Assembly: GCA_029865345.1 (NCBI GenBank)
Contig: JAOUHD010000019.1
Coordinates: 1 to 32,713 of the forward strand
DNA: 32,713 nucleotides
Direction of reading: 5' to 3'
DNA from: Nitrospira sp.
GTDB lineage: Bacteria; Nitrospirota; Nitrospiria; Nitrospirales; Nitrospiraceae
Part shown: piece by piece, positions 1 through 10,955 of the stretch
How positions within the stretch are numbered: the first letter of the stretch is position 1
How the letters are laid out: every line of letters starts with the position of its first letter
Program-made: the position numbers and the translations under genes
Notes under the pieces: generated by a model
The model's database searches: none
What the model was told of the DNA's origin: nothing
Seen by the model: the letters and a program-made list of their open reading frames with translations, nothing else

Positions 1-1
1 A

Positions 2-88
2 GGCTTTGCAGGGATTGCGCAGGTCCTGGCGACCATTGAGGCGGAGCAGGTGGAGCCGCAGTCCGCTTCGACAAAGAAGGCGGCGTGA
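2..88 (+). CDS. C-terminal end of an unidentified protein (5' truncated by window edge)
   Basis: An open frame enters from the left edge and runs 28 codons to a TGA at 86-88. The visible tail is alanine- and glutamate-rich and ends in Ser-Thr-Lys-Lys-Ala-Ala, a low-complexity basic end typical of a real C-terminus. No family can be recognised from so little. It reads toward the RAYT pseudogene, which lies on the opposite strand. It could equally be a chance open frame, so confidence is low. Confidence 0.4.
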   Translation, partial: GFAGIAQVLATIEAEQVEPQSASTKKAA

Positions 89-365
89 AACAACCATGGG
101 AACCACTCAGAAAATTTCAACGGACATTTGGACAATTCCCAAACGACCAAAGCATTGCGAGAAAAGTTAGCGAGAGATATTTGGGTGGTAGTTGCAGTGC
201 AAGGAATCAGAAGATGGTCTTTCTCGACCACCAGCGCTATGGCGTTTCAGACCACCATTACGAAGGACGAGGCGAGAGACTCACAAGACCACAATGAGGA
301 CGTCTTTTATGGAAATCGAGGGGAGGTCGCATGGAGCACGTTGAATACAGCTCTTATCGTGTGTG
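89..365. other. Stretch without a convincing gene
   Basis: Two overlapping plus-strand open frames occur here: GTG at 85 to stop at 297, and TTG at 128 to stop at 400. Neither has a recognisable domain, a hydrophobic pattern or convincing coding character. The first begins in a GTGA overlap with the preceding stop. The second lies in the same frame as the truncated gene at the left edge, directly after its TGA, and runs about 100 codons. Decayed coding sequence next to a mobile element is possible, but I see nothing that can be named. Confidence 0.4.
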
Positions 366-1223
366 TCAAACAGCATCCGGAGGATTCGCAATGCGGCTAA
401 TTGTCGCACAGTCCAAGCCTACGGCACGACCGATCTCCGTGAGACTATAGCCGTGGTCGAGATGAGCTCGGCGAATGGATTCATTCCGCCATACCCGGTC
501 GGCCCGAGTCCTGGCGCCAAACAGCTGGCCCAGCGTCGGCCTGGCTGCAAACCGTTGTCGCCGGGAAATCTCTTTCAAGAGGCGCTGGTCTCACAGCCCT
601 GGCGCCAGCCGTTCGATAGACCGCTCACTCCCGAGCAGCACTTGGCCTCGCACTTCCTCCCACGGTGAGCCCTGACCGATTCCCTCAGCCACAAACGCCT
701 GATACTTTCTTTGCGCCGCTGCACGCTGCAGACCAAACTGAGACAACAGCCAGTCGATTGTCAGATAAGAAGGCCTGGGGGTGAGGCCGGCGGTCGTGCG
801 ATAGCTTGGCCACGGATAGGTGTCGGCTTTGCGGGTCCGTCTGGTGCGGACCGGATTCAGCACCACATACCGACAGAGTTCGAGGAGATAGCTATCTCGA
901 TCCACGACAATTGCTTTGAAGCGGCCTTGCAAGGCATGGCCCACCCGGTGATGACGCCGGTTGAAGGCTTGCGTATAGACGCCATTGAGTTGGCACATGG
1001 CCTTGGACAAATTGGCTTCTGGTGTTTCCACCATCAAATGAAAGTGGTTGTCCATCAGGTAATAGACACGGATCAGGAGATGAAAGCAGGAGACCACTCG
1101 CGCCAGCACCGCGAGAAACTGCTGTCAGTCTTCCTCATCGAGAAAGATGTCTTGCCGAGCATTCCCACGAGCGGTGACGTGATAGAGCGCCCTGGGAAAT
1201 TCGATGCGGAGCGGCCTGGCCAT
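366..1223 (-). pseudogene. REP-associated tyrosine transposase (RAYT, Y1_Tnp) pseudogene with two in-frame TGA codons
   Basis: Read as one frame from ATG at 1223, this gives a full-length RAYT-like protein of about 285 residues. The start is MARPLRIEFP, then YHVTARGNARQ, the HUH metal motif in NHFHLMVE, and the tyrosine region RYVVLNPVR. A C-terminal helix-turn-helix-like segment (GYSLTEIGRAVGL) ends at 366. The frame is never shifted, but TGA occurs at codon 33 (after FLDEED) and at 591-593 (after ERLAPGL). From memory of close relatives, both positions normally carry Arg, so CGA-to-TGA transitions are likely. RAYTs are single-strand DNA transposases thought to mobilise REP/BIME repeats. The gene lies 94 bp beyond the end of the trp operon, and no REP array is visible. 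Either a dead copy or one needing readthrough; decay is far likelier. Confidence 0.82.
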
Positions 1224-1232
1224 GTGTGAAGT

Positions 1233-1268
1233 CTAGCTCAGCTAGGGAGGCACAATACAAGATCTTGT
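1233..1268. repeat. Two short palindromes upstream of the RAYT pseudogene
   Basis: CTAGCT-C-AGCTAG (1233-1245) and the perfect 12-bp palindrome ACAAGATCTTGT (1257-1268) lie between the pseudogene start and the trp operon end. RAYT genes are usually flanked by REP-type palindromes, so these could be remnants, but they are short and single-copy in this window. Confidence 0.3.
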
Positions 1269-1281
1269 TTCTTCTATTAAC

Positions 1282-1313
1282 CTCCAGTCTCAACTTGAGA
1301 CCTACCTCTGGAG
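1282..1313 (-). terminator. Candidate terminator hairpin after trpA
   Basis: Immediately downstream of the trpA stop, read on the minus strand, an outer CTCCAG/CTGGAG pair encloses an inner GTCTCA/TGAGAC stem with a 3-nt loop. The following sequence (GTTAATAG) has only a weak T-run, so this is not a textbook intrinsic terminator. It may mark the end of the trp transcript or protect its 3' end. Confidence 0.4.
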
Positions 1314-1317
1314 ATGC

Positions 1318-2121
1318 CTACGCTGGCGCCATCGCCGCTTTGAGCGATCGGACAAACTCGGCAACATGGCTGACCATCTTGGGATCTTTCTGGTGAGACG
1401 CAATACGTTTCACGATGGCGCTGCCGACGATGACGCCGTCGGCCATTTGGGAGACCTGCGCGGCATCCTCCGGCGTTGCCACGCCGAAGCCGACGGCGAC
1501 AGGCGATGCGGAGATTTTCTTGAGCTTCTTCACATTCTGCTGGATGTCCGCCACATTGCTGAGTTTCGCTCCGGTAATGCCGGTCAACGAGACGTAATAG
1601 ACAAACCCGTGCGATTCTTCCGCTATAAGCTTTCGCCGGCTTGGCGTGCTGGTCGGTGCAAGTAGAAAAATAAGCGGCAGGTCTACGGCATCGGCCGGGC
1701 CCTTGAGTGGCCCCGCTTCGTCCGGCGGCATATCAGGCACAATCAACCCATCGACGCCGGCTGTCTTCGCCGCATTGCAAAACTCTTTACAGCCCATCGC
1801 GTGGATGGAGTTGTAATACAGCATGAGCACGATCGGAATTTCCGTCCGCTGCCTCAGCGACTTCACAGAATCTAGAATCTTGCGCAGTGTTGTGCCGCTC
1901 TTCAACCCCCGCTCGGCAGCCTGCTGAATCACCGGCCCATCCGCGATCGGGTCGGAGAAGGGGACGCCTAGTTCGATGATATCGGCTCCTGCCTGCTCTA
2001 AGGCAACGACCAGCTGTTCTGTTTCTGCCAACCCAGGGTCTCCCGCCATGAGATAGGCAATGAGCGCTTTCTCTTTCTTCTCACGCAATCTCTGAAACGT
2101 GGCTTCCAGCCGTCCGCTCAT
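1318..2121 (-). CDS. trpA: Tryptophan synthase alpha subunit
   Basis: Cleaves indole-3-glycerol phosphate to indole and glyceraldehyde-3-phosphate, and passes indole through a tunnel to TrpB. The protein is 267 aa, the normal family length. The catalytic acid is Glu50 in [13 protein letters not shown], and the second catalytic residue is Asp61 in DPIADGP. The TIM-barrel phosphate-binding loop GVATPEDA lies near the C-terminus. The start ATG overlaps the trpB stop in an ATGA, with a GGAG just upstream inside trpB, so translation is probably coupled to give the 1:1 subunit ratio of the alpha2-beta2 complex. It is the last gene of the operon, followed by a hairpin at 1282-1313. Confidence 0.97.
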   Translation of the reverse strand: MSGRLEATFQRLREKKEKALIAYLMAGDPGLAETEQLVVALEQAGADIIELGVPFSDPIADGPVIQQAAERGLKSGTTLRKILDSVKSLRQRTEIPIVLMLYYNSIHAMGCKEFCNAAKTAGVDGLIVPDMPPDEAGPLKGPADAVDLPLIFLLAPTSTPSRRKLIAEESHGFVYYVSLTGITGAKLSNVADIQQNVKKLKKISASPVAVGFGVATPEDAAQVSQMADGVIVGSAIVKRIASHQKDPKMVSHVAEFVRSLKAAMAPA

Positions 2122-3311
2122 AGCTCCACCCCTCGCATCTTCGCGACCTGCTGCACGTCTTTGTCCCCACGACCAGAAAGGTTGACGATGATGAGCTGCG
2201 ACTTCTTGAGCTTTGGCGCTAACTTGGCGACTTCTGCGATGGCATGCGCGCTTTCGAGCGCAGGCACGATGCCCTCTTCACGCGCCAGGAGATCAAAGGC
2301 TGACATCGCCTCGGTGTCCGTCGCATAGGTGTACTCGATCCGACCTTGGTCATGATAGAGACTATGTTCCGGCCCAACCGCCGCATAATCAAGACCGGCC
2401 GAGACGGAATGGGTTAAATTGATCTGCCCGTTTTCATCCTGCAGCAGGTAGGTCATGGTGCCTTGTAACACTCCTGGCTTTCCGCCTGAGAATCGAGCGG
2501 CATGTTTTCCGCTCACAATCCCACTCCCTCCGGCTTCGACCCCGATCATCTTCACCTTGCGATCTCCCAGAAACGCATGGAATAAGCCAATAGAATTGCT
2601 CCCCCCCCCGACACAGGCCACGAGATAATTCGGCAACTTCCCTTCCGCAGCTAGGATTTGCTTCCGCGCCTCTTTGCCGATGATGGCCTGGAAATCGCGG
2701 ATCATCATGGGATAGGGATGCGCCCCGAGAACTGAGCCCAGAATGTAATGGGTGGTGCGCACATTGGTCGTCCAATCCCGCATCGCCTCACTGATGGCAT
2801 CTTTTAAGGTCCGGCTGCCGGCATCAACCCCTGTCACGGTCGCGCCCAAGAGACGCATACGATAGACGTTCAGCGCCTGCCGTTGCATATCTTCGGTGCC
2901 CATATAGACTTCACATTCCAGCCCGAACATCGCAGCTGCCGTCGCGGTGGCTACCCCATGCTGGCCGGCCCCGGTCTCCGCAATGATGCGCCGTTTTTTC
3001 ATGCGCATAGCCAGCAACACTTGCCCAATGGCGTTGTTAATCTTGTGTGCACCGGTATGACAGAGGTCTTCACGCTTCAGATAAATCTTGGCGCCGCCCA
3101 ATTTCTTGGTCAGCCGATCGGCACGATAGAGGCTGGTCGGACGCCCGACATATTGCTTGAGGTAATAGGCCAGGTCTGCTTGGAACCGGCGGTCTTTCTT
3201 GACCTTTGCATACTCCGCTTCCAGCTCAAGCAGCGCCGGCATGAGGGTTTCCGGCACATAGCGACCCCCATAGGGTCCGAATCGGCCATGGCTATCTGGG
3301 AGCATCGACAT
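2118..3311 (-). CDS. trpB: Tryptophan synthase beta subunit
   Basis: PLP enzyme that condenses indole with serine to give tryptophan, as partner of TrpA. It is 397 aa, a canonical TrpB1 length. The N-terminus has the [13 protein letters not shown] signature. Lys90 in [11 protein letters not shown] is the Schiff-base lysine, ETGAGQHG follows, and the glycine-rich phosphate loop is GGGSNSIG. The start at 3311 is supported by an AGGAGG at 3322-3327, ten bases upstream. A second ATG two codons in is possible. The 44-bp gap after trpF is the largest in the trpDCFBA part and carries this strong ribosome site. Confidence 0.97.
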   Translation of the reverse strand: MSMLPDSHGRFGPYGGRYVPETLMPALLELEAEYAKVKKDRRFQADLAYYLKQYVGRPTSLYRADRLTKKLGGAKIYLKREDLCHTGAHKINNAIGQVLLAMRMKKRRIIAETGAGQHGVATATAAAMFGLECEVYMGTEDMQRQALNVYRMRLLGATVTGVDAGSRTLKDAISEAMRDWTTNVRTTHYILGSVLGAHPYPMMIRDFQAIIGKEARKQILAAEGKLPNYLVACVGGGSNSIGLFHAFLGDRKVKMIGVEAGGSGIVSGKHAARFSGGKPGVLQGTMTYLLQDENGQINLTHSVSAGLDYAAVGPEHSLYHDQGRIEYTYATDTEAMSAFDLLAREEGIVPALESAHAIAEVAKLAPKLKKSQLIIVNLSGRGDKDVQQVAKMRGVEL

Positions 3312-3355
3312 GTGAGCGTATCCTCCTGAATAAATCGGTAGCAGTATAATCGTGC

Positions 3356-3985
3356 TTATTCGACTGGAACAAGCCTGGCCGCTTGAATAAACGCCTTCAC
3401 TTTGTCCGGGTCTTTCTTGCCGAGACTCTGCTCCACCCCACTGCTCACATCGACTCCGTAGGGACGCACCTGAGCAATTGCCTCAGCCACATTAATCGGC
3501 GTGAGTCCTCCCGCCAAGATGATGGGTGTCGAGCGAGCGGCATCCTGCGCTAAGGTCCAGTCAACCGTCTTCCCGGTCCCGCCATAGGCCTGGTCCGAAA
3601 ATGCATCGATGAGAAACCCTCGCACGTTGGCCCGCCCTTGGAATTCTGCCAGGGCGAGGAAGGTACCCCGATCCTTCAATCGAAGGGCCTTCAGCGCTGG
3701 ACGGCCAAGATTTTGGCAATAGAGAGCTGATTCATCGCCATGGAGTTGAGCCAAAGCAAAGCCACATTCGTCCATAAGTGCACGAACCCTCTCGGCCTCT
3801 TCGTTGACAAACACCCCCACCGGGAACACAAACGGCGGAAGACCGGCTATGATGGATCTCGCTACTGTCGGCTCTACCCAACGTGGGCTTTTGCGGTACA
3901 TGACAAACCCCAACGCATCTGCACCCGCTGCCACCGCGACTCCTGCGTCTTCCGCATTGGTAATTCCACAAATTTTGATTTTCAT
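3356..3985 (-). CDS. trpF: Phosphoribosylanthranilate isomerase
   Basis: Converts N-(5'-phosphoribosyl)-anthranilate to CdRP, the third step after TrpD. The protein is 209 aa when started at ATG 3985, giving the family N-terminus [10 protein letters not shown] with catalytic Cys6. A longer upstream extension stays open but overlaps trpC and is Ser-rich without homology, so I reject it. The catalytic Asp is in [28 protein letters not shown] and GVDVSSGVE form the C-terminal phosphate site. It follows trpC by 10 bp. No clear Shine-Dalgarno precedes the ATG, which suggests coupling to trpC. Confidence 0.95.
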   Translation of the reverse strand: MKIKICGITNAEDAGVAVAAGADALGFVMYRKSPRWVEPTVARSIIAGLPPFVFPVGVFVNEEAERVRALMDECGFALAQLHGDESALYCQNLGRPALKALRLKDRGTFLALAEFQGRANVRGFLIDAFSDQAYGGTGKTVDWTLAQDAARSTPIILAGGLTPINVAEAIAQVRPYGVDVSSGVEQSLGKKDPDKVKAFIQAARLVPVE

Positions 3986-3995
3986 GGCCAATGAT

Positions 3996-4823
3996 CTACT
4001 CAGGCTGCGAATTGGGCGAGGCGAGGCCGAGCAACTCTCGGACTTTGTCAGCTGTGTGCTCGGCACGAATGAGCGATTCTCCGATCAACATGGCGTGTAC
4101 ACCAGCGTCGTTCAGCTTTGTCACGTCCTCTCGCTTATGAATCCCGCTTTCGCTGATAATCAACTTATCGGGCGGGATCCGTTTTGCCAGACGAAACGTT
4201 ACATTGAGATCCGTCGTGAACGTTTTTAGGTCTCGATTGTTAATCCCAATCATCCTCGCAGTAGGAATCCACTCCAGAACCGTATCCAACTCCCGCTCAT
4301 GATGAGTCTCAAATAGACTGTCCATCCCGAGTTCAGTGGCCAAGGCGTAGAAATCCATGAGTTGGCGACGCTCCAAGGCGGCCACAATCAGCAAAACCGC
4401 ATCGGCCCCATGAGCCCGCGCTTCATAGAACTGCACGTCGCCGACCATGAATTCCTTATTGAGCACCGGGATCGGGAGTGCGCGCTTGATCTCTGCAAGA
4501 TACCGAAGGTCGCCTTGAAAAAAGTCTTTGTCGGTCAAGACGGACAGGGCCGCTGCCCCATGCTCCTGGTATGTGCGTGCAAGCCCTAGATAATCAAACT
4601 TGTCCGAAAAGTCTTCTCGTAAAAGCCCCAGGCTCGGCGACGCTTTCTTGATTTCCGCGATCAAGGCTGGGGCGGTGGGAGACCGTGTGGTATCCAGAGT
4701 GACGGCAAACCCAAGGACTGGCGGGGCATCTCGAATCGTCGCCTTGAGGTCGGCCAGATAGGAACGGTTCTGTTTGTGCCTGAGTTCAGCTCGCTTGTGC
4801 TCAAGAATACGATCGAGAATCAT
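3996..4823 (-). CDS. trpC: Indole-3-glycerol phosphate synthase
   Basis: Decarboxylating ring closure of CdRP to indole-3-glycerol phosphate, the substrate of TrpA. The protein is 275 aa, a TIM barrel. The signature IAEIKKASPSLG lies near residue 55 and supplies the catalytic lysine region. LNKEFMV, GADAVLLIVAAL, GINNRDLKTF and SESGIHKRED follow in family order. TrpC and TrpF are separate here, unlike the fused enterobacterial protein. It starts 7 bp after the trpD stop, with a GAAGG stretch upstream. It is also slightly long at the C-terminus, with a polar tail ending in Gln-Pro-Glu. Confidence 0.96.
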   Translation of the reverse strand: MILDRILEHKRAELRHKQNRSYLADLKATIRDAPPVLGFAVTLDTTRSPTAPALIAEIKKASPSLGLLREDFSDKFDYLGLARTYQEHGAAALSVLTDKDFFQGDLRYLAEIKRALPIPVLNKEFMVGDVQFYEARAHGADAVLLIVAALERRQLMDFYALATELGMDSLFETHHERELDTVLEWIPTARMIGINNRDLKTFTTDLNVTFRLAKRIPPDKLIISESGIHKREDVTKLNDAGVHAMLIGESLIRAEHTADKVRELLGLASPNSQPE

Positions 4824-4830
4824 GAGTCAC

Positions 4831-5844
4831 TCACGCCTTCTTGGTGAATGCAATCAGCCGATCCAACTTTTCGGAGGCCGCTCCAGAATCGATCGTCTGT
4901 TGTGCAAGACGGAATCCGTCCTTGAGCGTTTTCGCTTTTAGGCCTACAACCATCGCAGGTGCGGCGTTCAGACACACGATGTCCCGTCTCGGCCCTTTCC
5001 GCCCTTGTAGAATCTCTTTCGTCATCCGTGCATTTTCCTCCGGCGAGCCGCCGACGAATTCCTTTTTCGCCGCTCGCCGAACCTCGAACTCTTCCGGCGC
5101 GATAAAATAACTCGACACGACACCACCCTTCCCCTCAGCGACTCTCGTCCGGTCCGACAAGGTGATTTCGTCCAAGCCATCCAGACCATGAATCACAAAA
5201 CAATGTTGCGATCCTAGCTCCAGGAGAACTCGCCCGAGGATATCCGTCCACTTCGCATCATAGACCCCCAGCACTTGATGCGTGGCACCGGCCGGATTCG
5301 CCAGTGGGCCAAGTACGTTCAGAATGGTCCGGATTCCCATTTCCTGTCGGACCCCGGCGCACTGTTTCATCGCGCCGTGGTAGAGCGGTGCAAACAAGAA
5401 CCCAATACCCACTTCGTCGATACAGTCGGCCACACGGCTCGGCTCGAGGTCAATTTTCACTCCGAGCATGCTCAGCACATCCGCACTACCGGATCTGGAG
5501 GATACTGAGCGATTCCCATGCTTTGCCACGGTAATGCCGGCCCCAGCGACCACGAATGCTGCGGTCGTGGAAATATTAAATGTATCGGCCCCATCTCCAC
5601 CTGTTCCGCAGGTATCAACAACAATCGACGACCCGACTCTGATTCGGGTTGCTCGTTCCCGCATGGCGCGTACCGAACCAACAACTTCCTCGACCGTTTC
5701 ACCTTTTTGCCTGAGTGCCATGAGATAGGCAGCCATCTGAGCCGAGGTCGCAGCCCCATCCATAATCTCCAGCATGACCGTTTCGGCCTCTTGCACAGAA
5801 AGATTGGTTCGATCGGCTAATTTGGCGAGCGCATCTTTGATCAT
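4831..5844 (-). CDS. trpD: Anthranilate phosphoribosyltransferase
   Basis: Transfers phosphoribose from PRPP to anthranilate. The protein is 337 aa from ATG 5844; a GTG two codons earlier (5850) is an alternative. The PRPP/Mg motif CGTGGDG (about residues 79-85), the KHGNRSVSSRSGSADVL loop (about 108-124), LNVLGPLANPA and GLDGLDEIT are all present. It is not fused to TrpG: the separate glutamine amidotransferase gene ends 21 bp upstream. No strong Shine-Dalgarno precedes either start. Confidence 0.96.
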   Translation of the reverse strand: MIKDALAKLADRTNLSVQEAETVMLEIMDGAATSAQMAAYLMALRQKGETVEEVVGSVRAMRERATRIRVGSSIVVDTCGTGGDGADTFNISTTAAFVVAGAGITVAKHGNRSVSSRSGSADVLSMLGVKIDLEPSRVADCIDEVGIGFLFAPLYHGAMKQCAGVRQEMGIRTILNVLGPLANPAGATHQVLGVYDAKWTDILGRVLLELGSQHCFVIHGLDGLDEITLSDRTRVAEGKGGVVSSYFIAPEEFEVRRAAKKEFVGGSPEENARMTKEILQGRKGPRRDIVCLNAAPAMVVGLKAKTLKDGFRLAQQTIDSGAASEKLDRLIAFTKKA

Positions 5845-5865
5845 GGCCACACAGATCAGGGGAGA

Positions 5866-6429
5866 CTAGAGCTTTAAGAAGTTGCGGAGTAGATCTTTCC
5901 CGACGGTCGTCAGAATCGATTCTGGATGGAATTGGACCCCTTCGACACCCAGTGTTTTATGGCGGATCCCCATAATCTCGCCTTCAGCAGTCTCAGCGGA
6001 AATTTCGCAACATTCCGGAAGATTGCCTCGATTGACGATAAGAGAATGATAGCGCGTCGCTTCAAAGGGGTTGGGTAACGCCTGAAAGATGGTCTTGCCG
6101 TCGTGCTTGATCTGCGACGTCTTCCCATGCATCAACCGAGGAGCACGGATTACCTCACCTCCATATGCGACGGCCATCGATTGATGCCCCAAACAGACGC
6201 CGAGAATGGGCAGCTTCCCTCCAAACCGACGGATGGCGTCGACTGAAATACCGGCCTCCCGTGGTGTGCACGGTCCCGGTGAAATCACAAGACGGCGCGG
6301 ATGCAATTCCTCAATCTGGTCGAGCGTGATCTGGTCGTTTCGATAGACCTGCACATCCTCACCCAATTCTCCGAGATACTGAACGAGGTTGTACGTGAAG
6401 GAGTCGTAGTTATCGATGACGAGTAGCAT
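5866..6429 (-). CDS. trpG: Anthranilate synthase glutamine amidotransferase component
   Basis: Releases ammonia from glutamine for TrpE. The protein is 187 aa from ATG 6429, which gives the classical [15 protein letters not shown] start. A TTG five codons upstream is open but not needed. The class I amidotransferase triad is visible: Cys79 in GVCLGHQ, then His168 and Glu170 in FHPES. The oxyanion region is [11 protein letters not shown]. An AGG lies upstream of the ATG. The protein may also serve aminodeoxychorismate synthase as PabA, since such dual-use subunits are common; the sequence cannot decide this. Confidence 0.95.
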   Translation of the reverse strand: MLLVIDNYDSFTYNLVQYLGELGEDVQVYRNDQITLDQIEELHPRRLVISPGPCTPREAGISVDAIRRFGGKLPILGVCLGHQSMAVAYGGEVIRAPRLMHGKTSQIKHDGKTIFQALPNPFEATRYHSLIVNRGNLPECCEISAETAEGEIMGIRHKTLGVEGVQFHPESILTTVGKDLLRNFLKL

Positions 6430-6511
6430 ACTGAGACCTGTCAATCATCATGAGTCTTGAGTCGATACGCATCGGCACCCGTTCGATGAACGGCTGACCA
6501 ATGACCATTCC

Positions 6512-8008
6512 CTATTCCAGCCCCTGTTCCGCCAGTTCAATCGCCTTCATCATAGCTCGGGATTTGTTGCAGGTTTCTTCATACTCATGTTCCGGGTTCG
6601 AGTCAGCGACGATGCCTGCCCCGGCCTGGATGAAGGCTCGACGGCGCGAGACCACAACCGTGCGGATATTGATGCACATGTCCATATTCCCTGAAAAACT
6701 GATGTAGCCGACGGCGCCGGCATAAGGGCCGCGTCTAGTCGGCTCAAGTTCCTCGATGATTTCCATCGCCCTGATTTTCGGTGCGCCGGACACGGTACCG
6801 GCAGGAAAGCATGCCTTCAGCACATCATACACCGTCTTGTCCGGGCATAGCGTGCCTGTGACATTGGAGACCATATGCATGACGTGCGAGTACCGTTCAA
6901 CATTCATCAACGACTCGACGTGGACGGACCCCTGTTCAGCCACACGACCGACATCATTGCGTCCAAGATCCACCAGCATAATGTGCTCGGCCCGTTCCTT
7001 CGCATCCGCAAGAAGACGGCGTTCCAATTCCACGTCCTCATCCATCGTTGCGCCACGCCGTCTGGTGCCAGCAATCGGGCGTACCGAGACCAACCCGTCC
7101 TCACACCGTACAAGAATTTCGGGAGACGAGCCAACCAGTTCAACCCCCGCAATTCTGATGTAGTACATGTAGGGCGACGGATTCACGAGGCGCAGGGCCC
7201 GATAGAGCTGAAACGGGGGAGCCTGGAGATTTGTTTCCCATCGTTGCGACAAGACACACTGAAAGATATCGCCAGCCCTGATGTAGTCCTGCGCACGAGA
7301 CACGATCTTCTCAAATTTCGCCTTGCTCATGTTGACCGTGAAACGAATCGGAGTTCGCCGACGCCTCGGCTTGACGGGTCGAAGCGGTCGACGGATTCTG
7401 GCAATCATCGCTTCGATCCTGCCTGTCGCCTCACGATAGGCCGAACGAATGTCTCGTTCCGACTGGGACTTTACCTGTGCATTGGCGACAACCTTGATCT
7501 TCTGCGAGACGTTGTCGAAGATGAGCAGCGTCTCGGTCAATAAAAATGCAAAGTCCGGCACATCAAGGTGTTCCTTCTTGCGAGAGGGAAGATCCTCGAA
7601 CGTCTGCACTATGTCGTAGCCGAGGTACCCGACGGCTCCACCGACAAAAGGAGGCAGATCCGGAACTGTTACGGGGCGGTACGTCTCCATGATTTCCCGC
7701 AGACGGTCCAGTGGCGCGCCTCGGCTAGGGATTCGCCGACAATCCGAACCCTTCTTCACACACAGATCGCCACGATCCTCGTAGATGACGAGCGGAGACC
7801 CGCTTCCAAGAAAGGAATATCTGGCCCACTTTTCTCCCCCTTGAATACTCTCCAGTAAATAGGCCGAGGGCCCATGATCGATCTTGGCAAAGGCCGAGAC
7901 CGGCGTATCATGATCCGCCAAGATTTCACGGAATAACGGAATGAGATTGCCCTGCTTTGCGCAGGAACGAAACTCATCCAGAGTGAGTGAATAGGTCGCT
8001 GCCCGCAT
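6512..8008 (-). CDS. trpE: Anthranilate synthase component I
   Basis: Makes anthranilate from chorismate and ammonia, the committed step. The protein is 498 aa. The N-terminal half carries the tryptophan feedback-site motif LLES at residues 51-54, so the enzyme should be inhibited by tryptophan. The chorismate-binding half has the IRAGDIFQCVLSQRW segment, SSPEILVR, the PIAGTRRRG loop, DLGRNDVGRV, and FPAGTVSGAPKIRAMEII near the C-terminus. The start ATG lies 9 bp after the lipoprotein stop, and an 82-bp gap separates it from trpG. It is the first biosynthetic gene of the operon; no leader peptide with tandem Trp codons is seen directly upstream. Confidence 0.96.
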   Translation of the reverse strand: MRAATYSLTLDEFRSCAKQGNLIPLFREILADHDTPVSAFAKIDHGPSAYLLESIQGGEKWARYSFLGSGSPLVIYEDRGDLCVKKGSDCRRIPSRGAPLDRLREIMETYRPVTVPDLPPFVGGAVGYLGYDIVQTFEDLPSRKKEHLDVPDFAFLLTETLLIFDNVSQKIKVVANAQVKSQSERDIRSAYREATGRIEAMIARIRRPLRPVKPRRRRTPIRFTVNMSKAKFEKIVSRAQDYIRAGDIFQCVLSQRWETNLQAPPFQLYRALRLVNPSPYMYYIRIAGVELVGSSPEILVRCEDGLVSVRPIAGTRRRGATMDEDVELERRLLADAKERAEHIMLVDLGRNDVGRVAEQGSVHVESLMNVERYSHVMHMVSNVTGTLCPDKTVYDVLKACFPAGTVSGAPKIRAMEIIEELEPTRRGPYAGAVGYISFSGNMDMCINIRTVVVSRRRAFIQAGAGIVADSNPEHEYEETCNKSRAMMKAIELAEQGLE

Positions 8009-8017
8009 GTCGTCCGC

Positions 8018-8662
8018 TTACTCTGCCCCCACCAGGAGCCTCTGTCCAATCTCGACGATGTCATCCGGTAGTTTATTCGACTTCTTCAACTTATCGACCT
8101 CAACGCCATATCGCCTGCTAATGCTATAGAGCGTTTCCCCCGATTTGACCACATGCACCATCCCCGGTGTGACCTTCATCGGAGAAGCCGGCTCAGTCAT
8201 AGCCGCCATGCCTTTGTCTGAAAGATGACCACCGCTGTGACCGCCGGAAACAGCTTTCGGTAATTCGGCTTTTTTCGGTTTGACTAGAGGGGGCTGTCCC
8301 TTTCTCTGCATATCCTCCAGGGCTTTTCGTTCCAGCACCGTCGCTTCCCTGATTGCTTCTGCCTCCTCTTGAAGACGCCCCATCTGCTCACGTGCTATCT
8401 GCACTTGCGCAGACAGCTCGCGATTCCTCGCCTCAAATTCAGACAGTTCGGCCTTGACGTGCCTGACTTCACTGTCCAGCTCAGCCGTCCGTTTCTCTTC
8501 CTGTGCCAGGAGGCGCTGAAAATTCAGGCTTCGCGCTTTTTCCGCGTTGTGTTTTTCCTCTAATACAACACACCCACTTACCAACCACCCACCACAGAGC
8601 AGTATTCCTAATGAAATAATCTTCCGGATTCGCTCACAGACCTGCTGCTCTCCCTTCTGCAT
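8018..8662 (-). CDS. LysM-domain coiled-coil lipoprotein at the head of the trp operon
   Basis: The protein is 214 aa. The start is ATG 8662, preceded by AGGAGG four bases upstream (8667-8672). A longer frame to 8746 has no such site. Residues 11-31 form a lipoprotein signal peptide with lipobox LVSGC (lipidated Cys31). Residues about 36-115 are charged and heptad-like, a probable coiled coil. A Pro/Lys/Gly/His-rich linker follows, and then one LysM domain (HVVKSGETLYSISRRYGV, to the end). LysM domains bind peptidoglycan, so the likely role is an envelope anchor or structural lipoprotein. It is co-oriented with trpE at 9 bp spacing and probably shares its transcript, although no link to tryptophan synthesis is known to me. 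Confidence 0.88.
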   Translation of the reverse strand: MQKGEQQVCERIRKIISLGILLCGGWLVSGCVVLEEKHNAEKARSLNFQRLLAQEEKRTAELDSEVRHVKAELSEFEARNRELSAQVQIAREQMGRLQEEAEAIREATVLERKALEDMQRKGQPPLVKPKKAELPKAVSGGHSGGHLSDKGMAAMTEPASPMKVTPGMVHVVKSGETLYSISRRYGVEVDKLKKSNKLPDDIVEIGQRLLVGAE

Positions 8663-8692
8663 ATATCCTCCTTTACCCAGGCGCTCTGCCAA

Positions 8693-8709
8693 CTTCAGAC
8701 CTGCTGAAG
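8693..8709 (-). other. Hairpin in the presumed 5' UTR of the LysM-trp operon
   Basis: CTTCAG/CTGAAG with a 5-nt loop lies between the candidate promoter and the ribosome site. It is short and lacks a T-run, so I do not call it an attenuator. Confidence 0.3.
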
Positions 8710-8717
8710 CGACGCTT

Positions 8718-8746
8718 AGAATAGTGGCCACTGATGCGAAAGTCAA
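8718..8746 (-). promoter_or_regulatory. Candidate sigma70 promoter of the LysM-trp operon
   Basis: Read on the minus strand: TTGACT (8746-8741), a 17-bp spacer, and TATTCT (8723-8718). That is 5/6 and 4/6 matches at ideal spacing, about 50 bp upstream of the lipoprotein ATG. It lies in the 232-bp region shared with divergent ligA. Confidence 0.5.
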
Positions 8747-8771
8747 AGCGGACCAGGCCCATCGGGTTTGA

Positions 8772-10955
<2,184 letters not shown>

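Noticed and set aside
3986..4066. Longer trpF starting upstream at 4066
   Set aside because: It would overlap trpC by 71 bp. The added residues are Ser/Arg-rich without homology, and the ATG at 3985 gives the canonical TrpF start.
6875..7543. 222-codon plus-strand open frame antisense to trpE
   Set aside because: It lies wholly inside trpE, which has complete family motifs. The antisense product has no recognisable domain; it is a shadow of codon bias.
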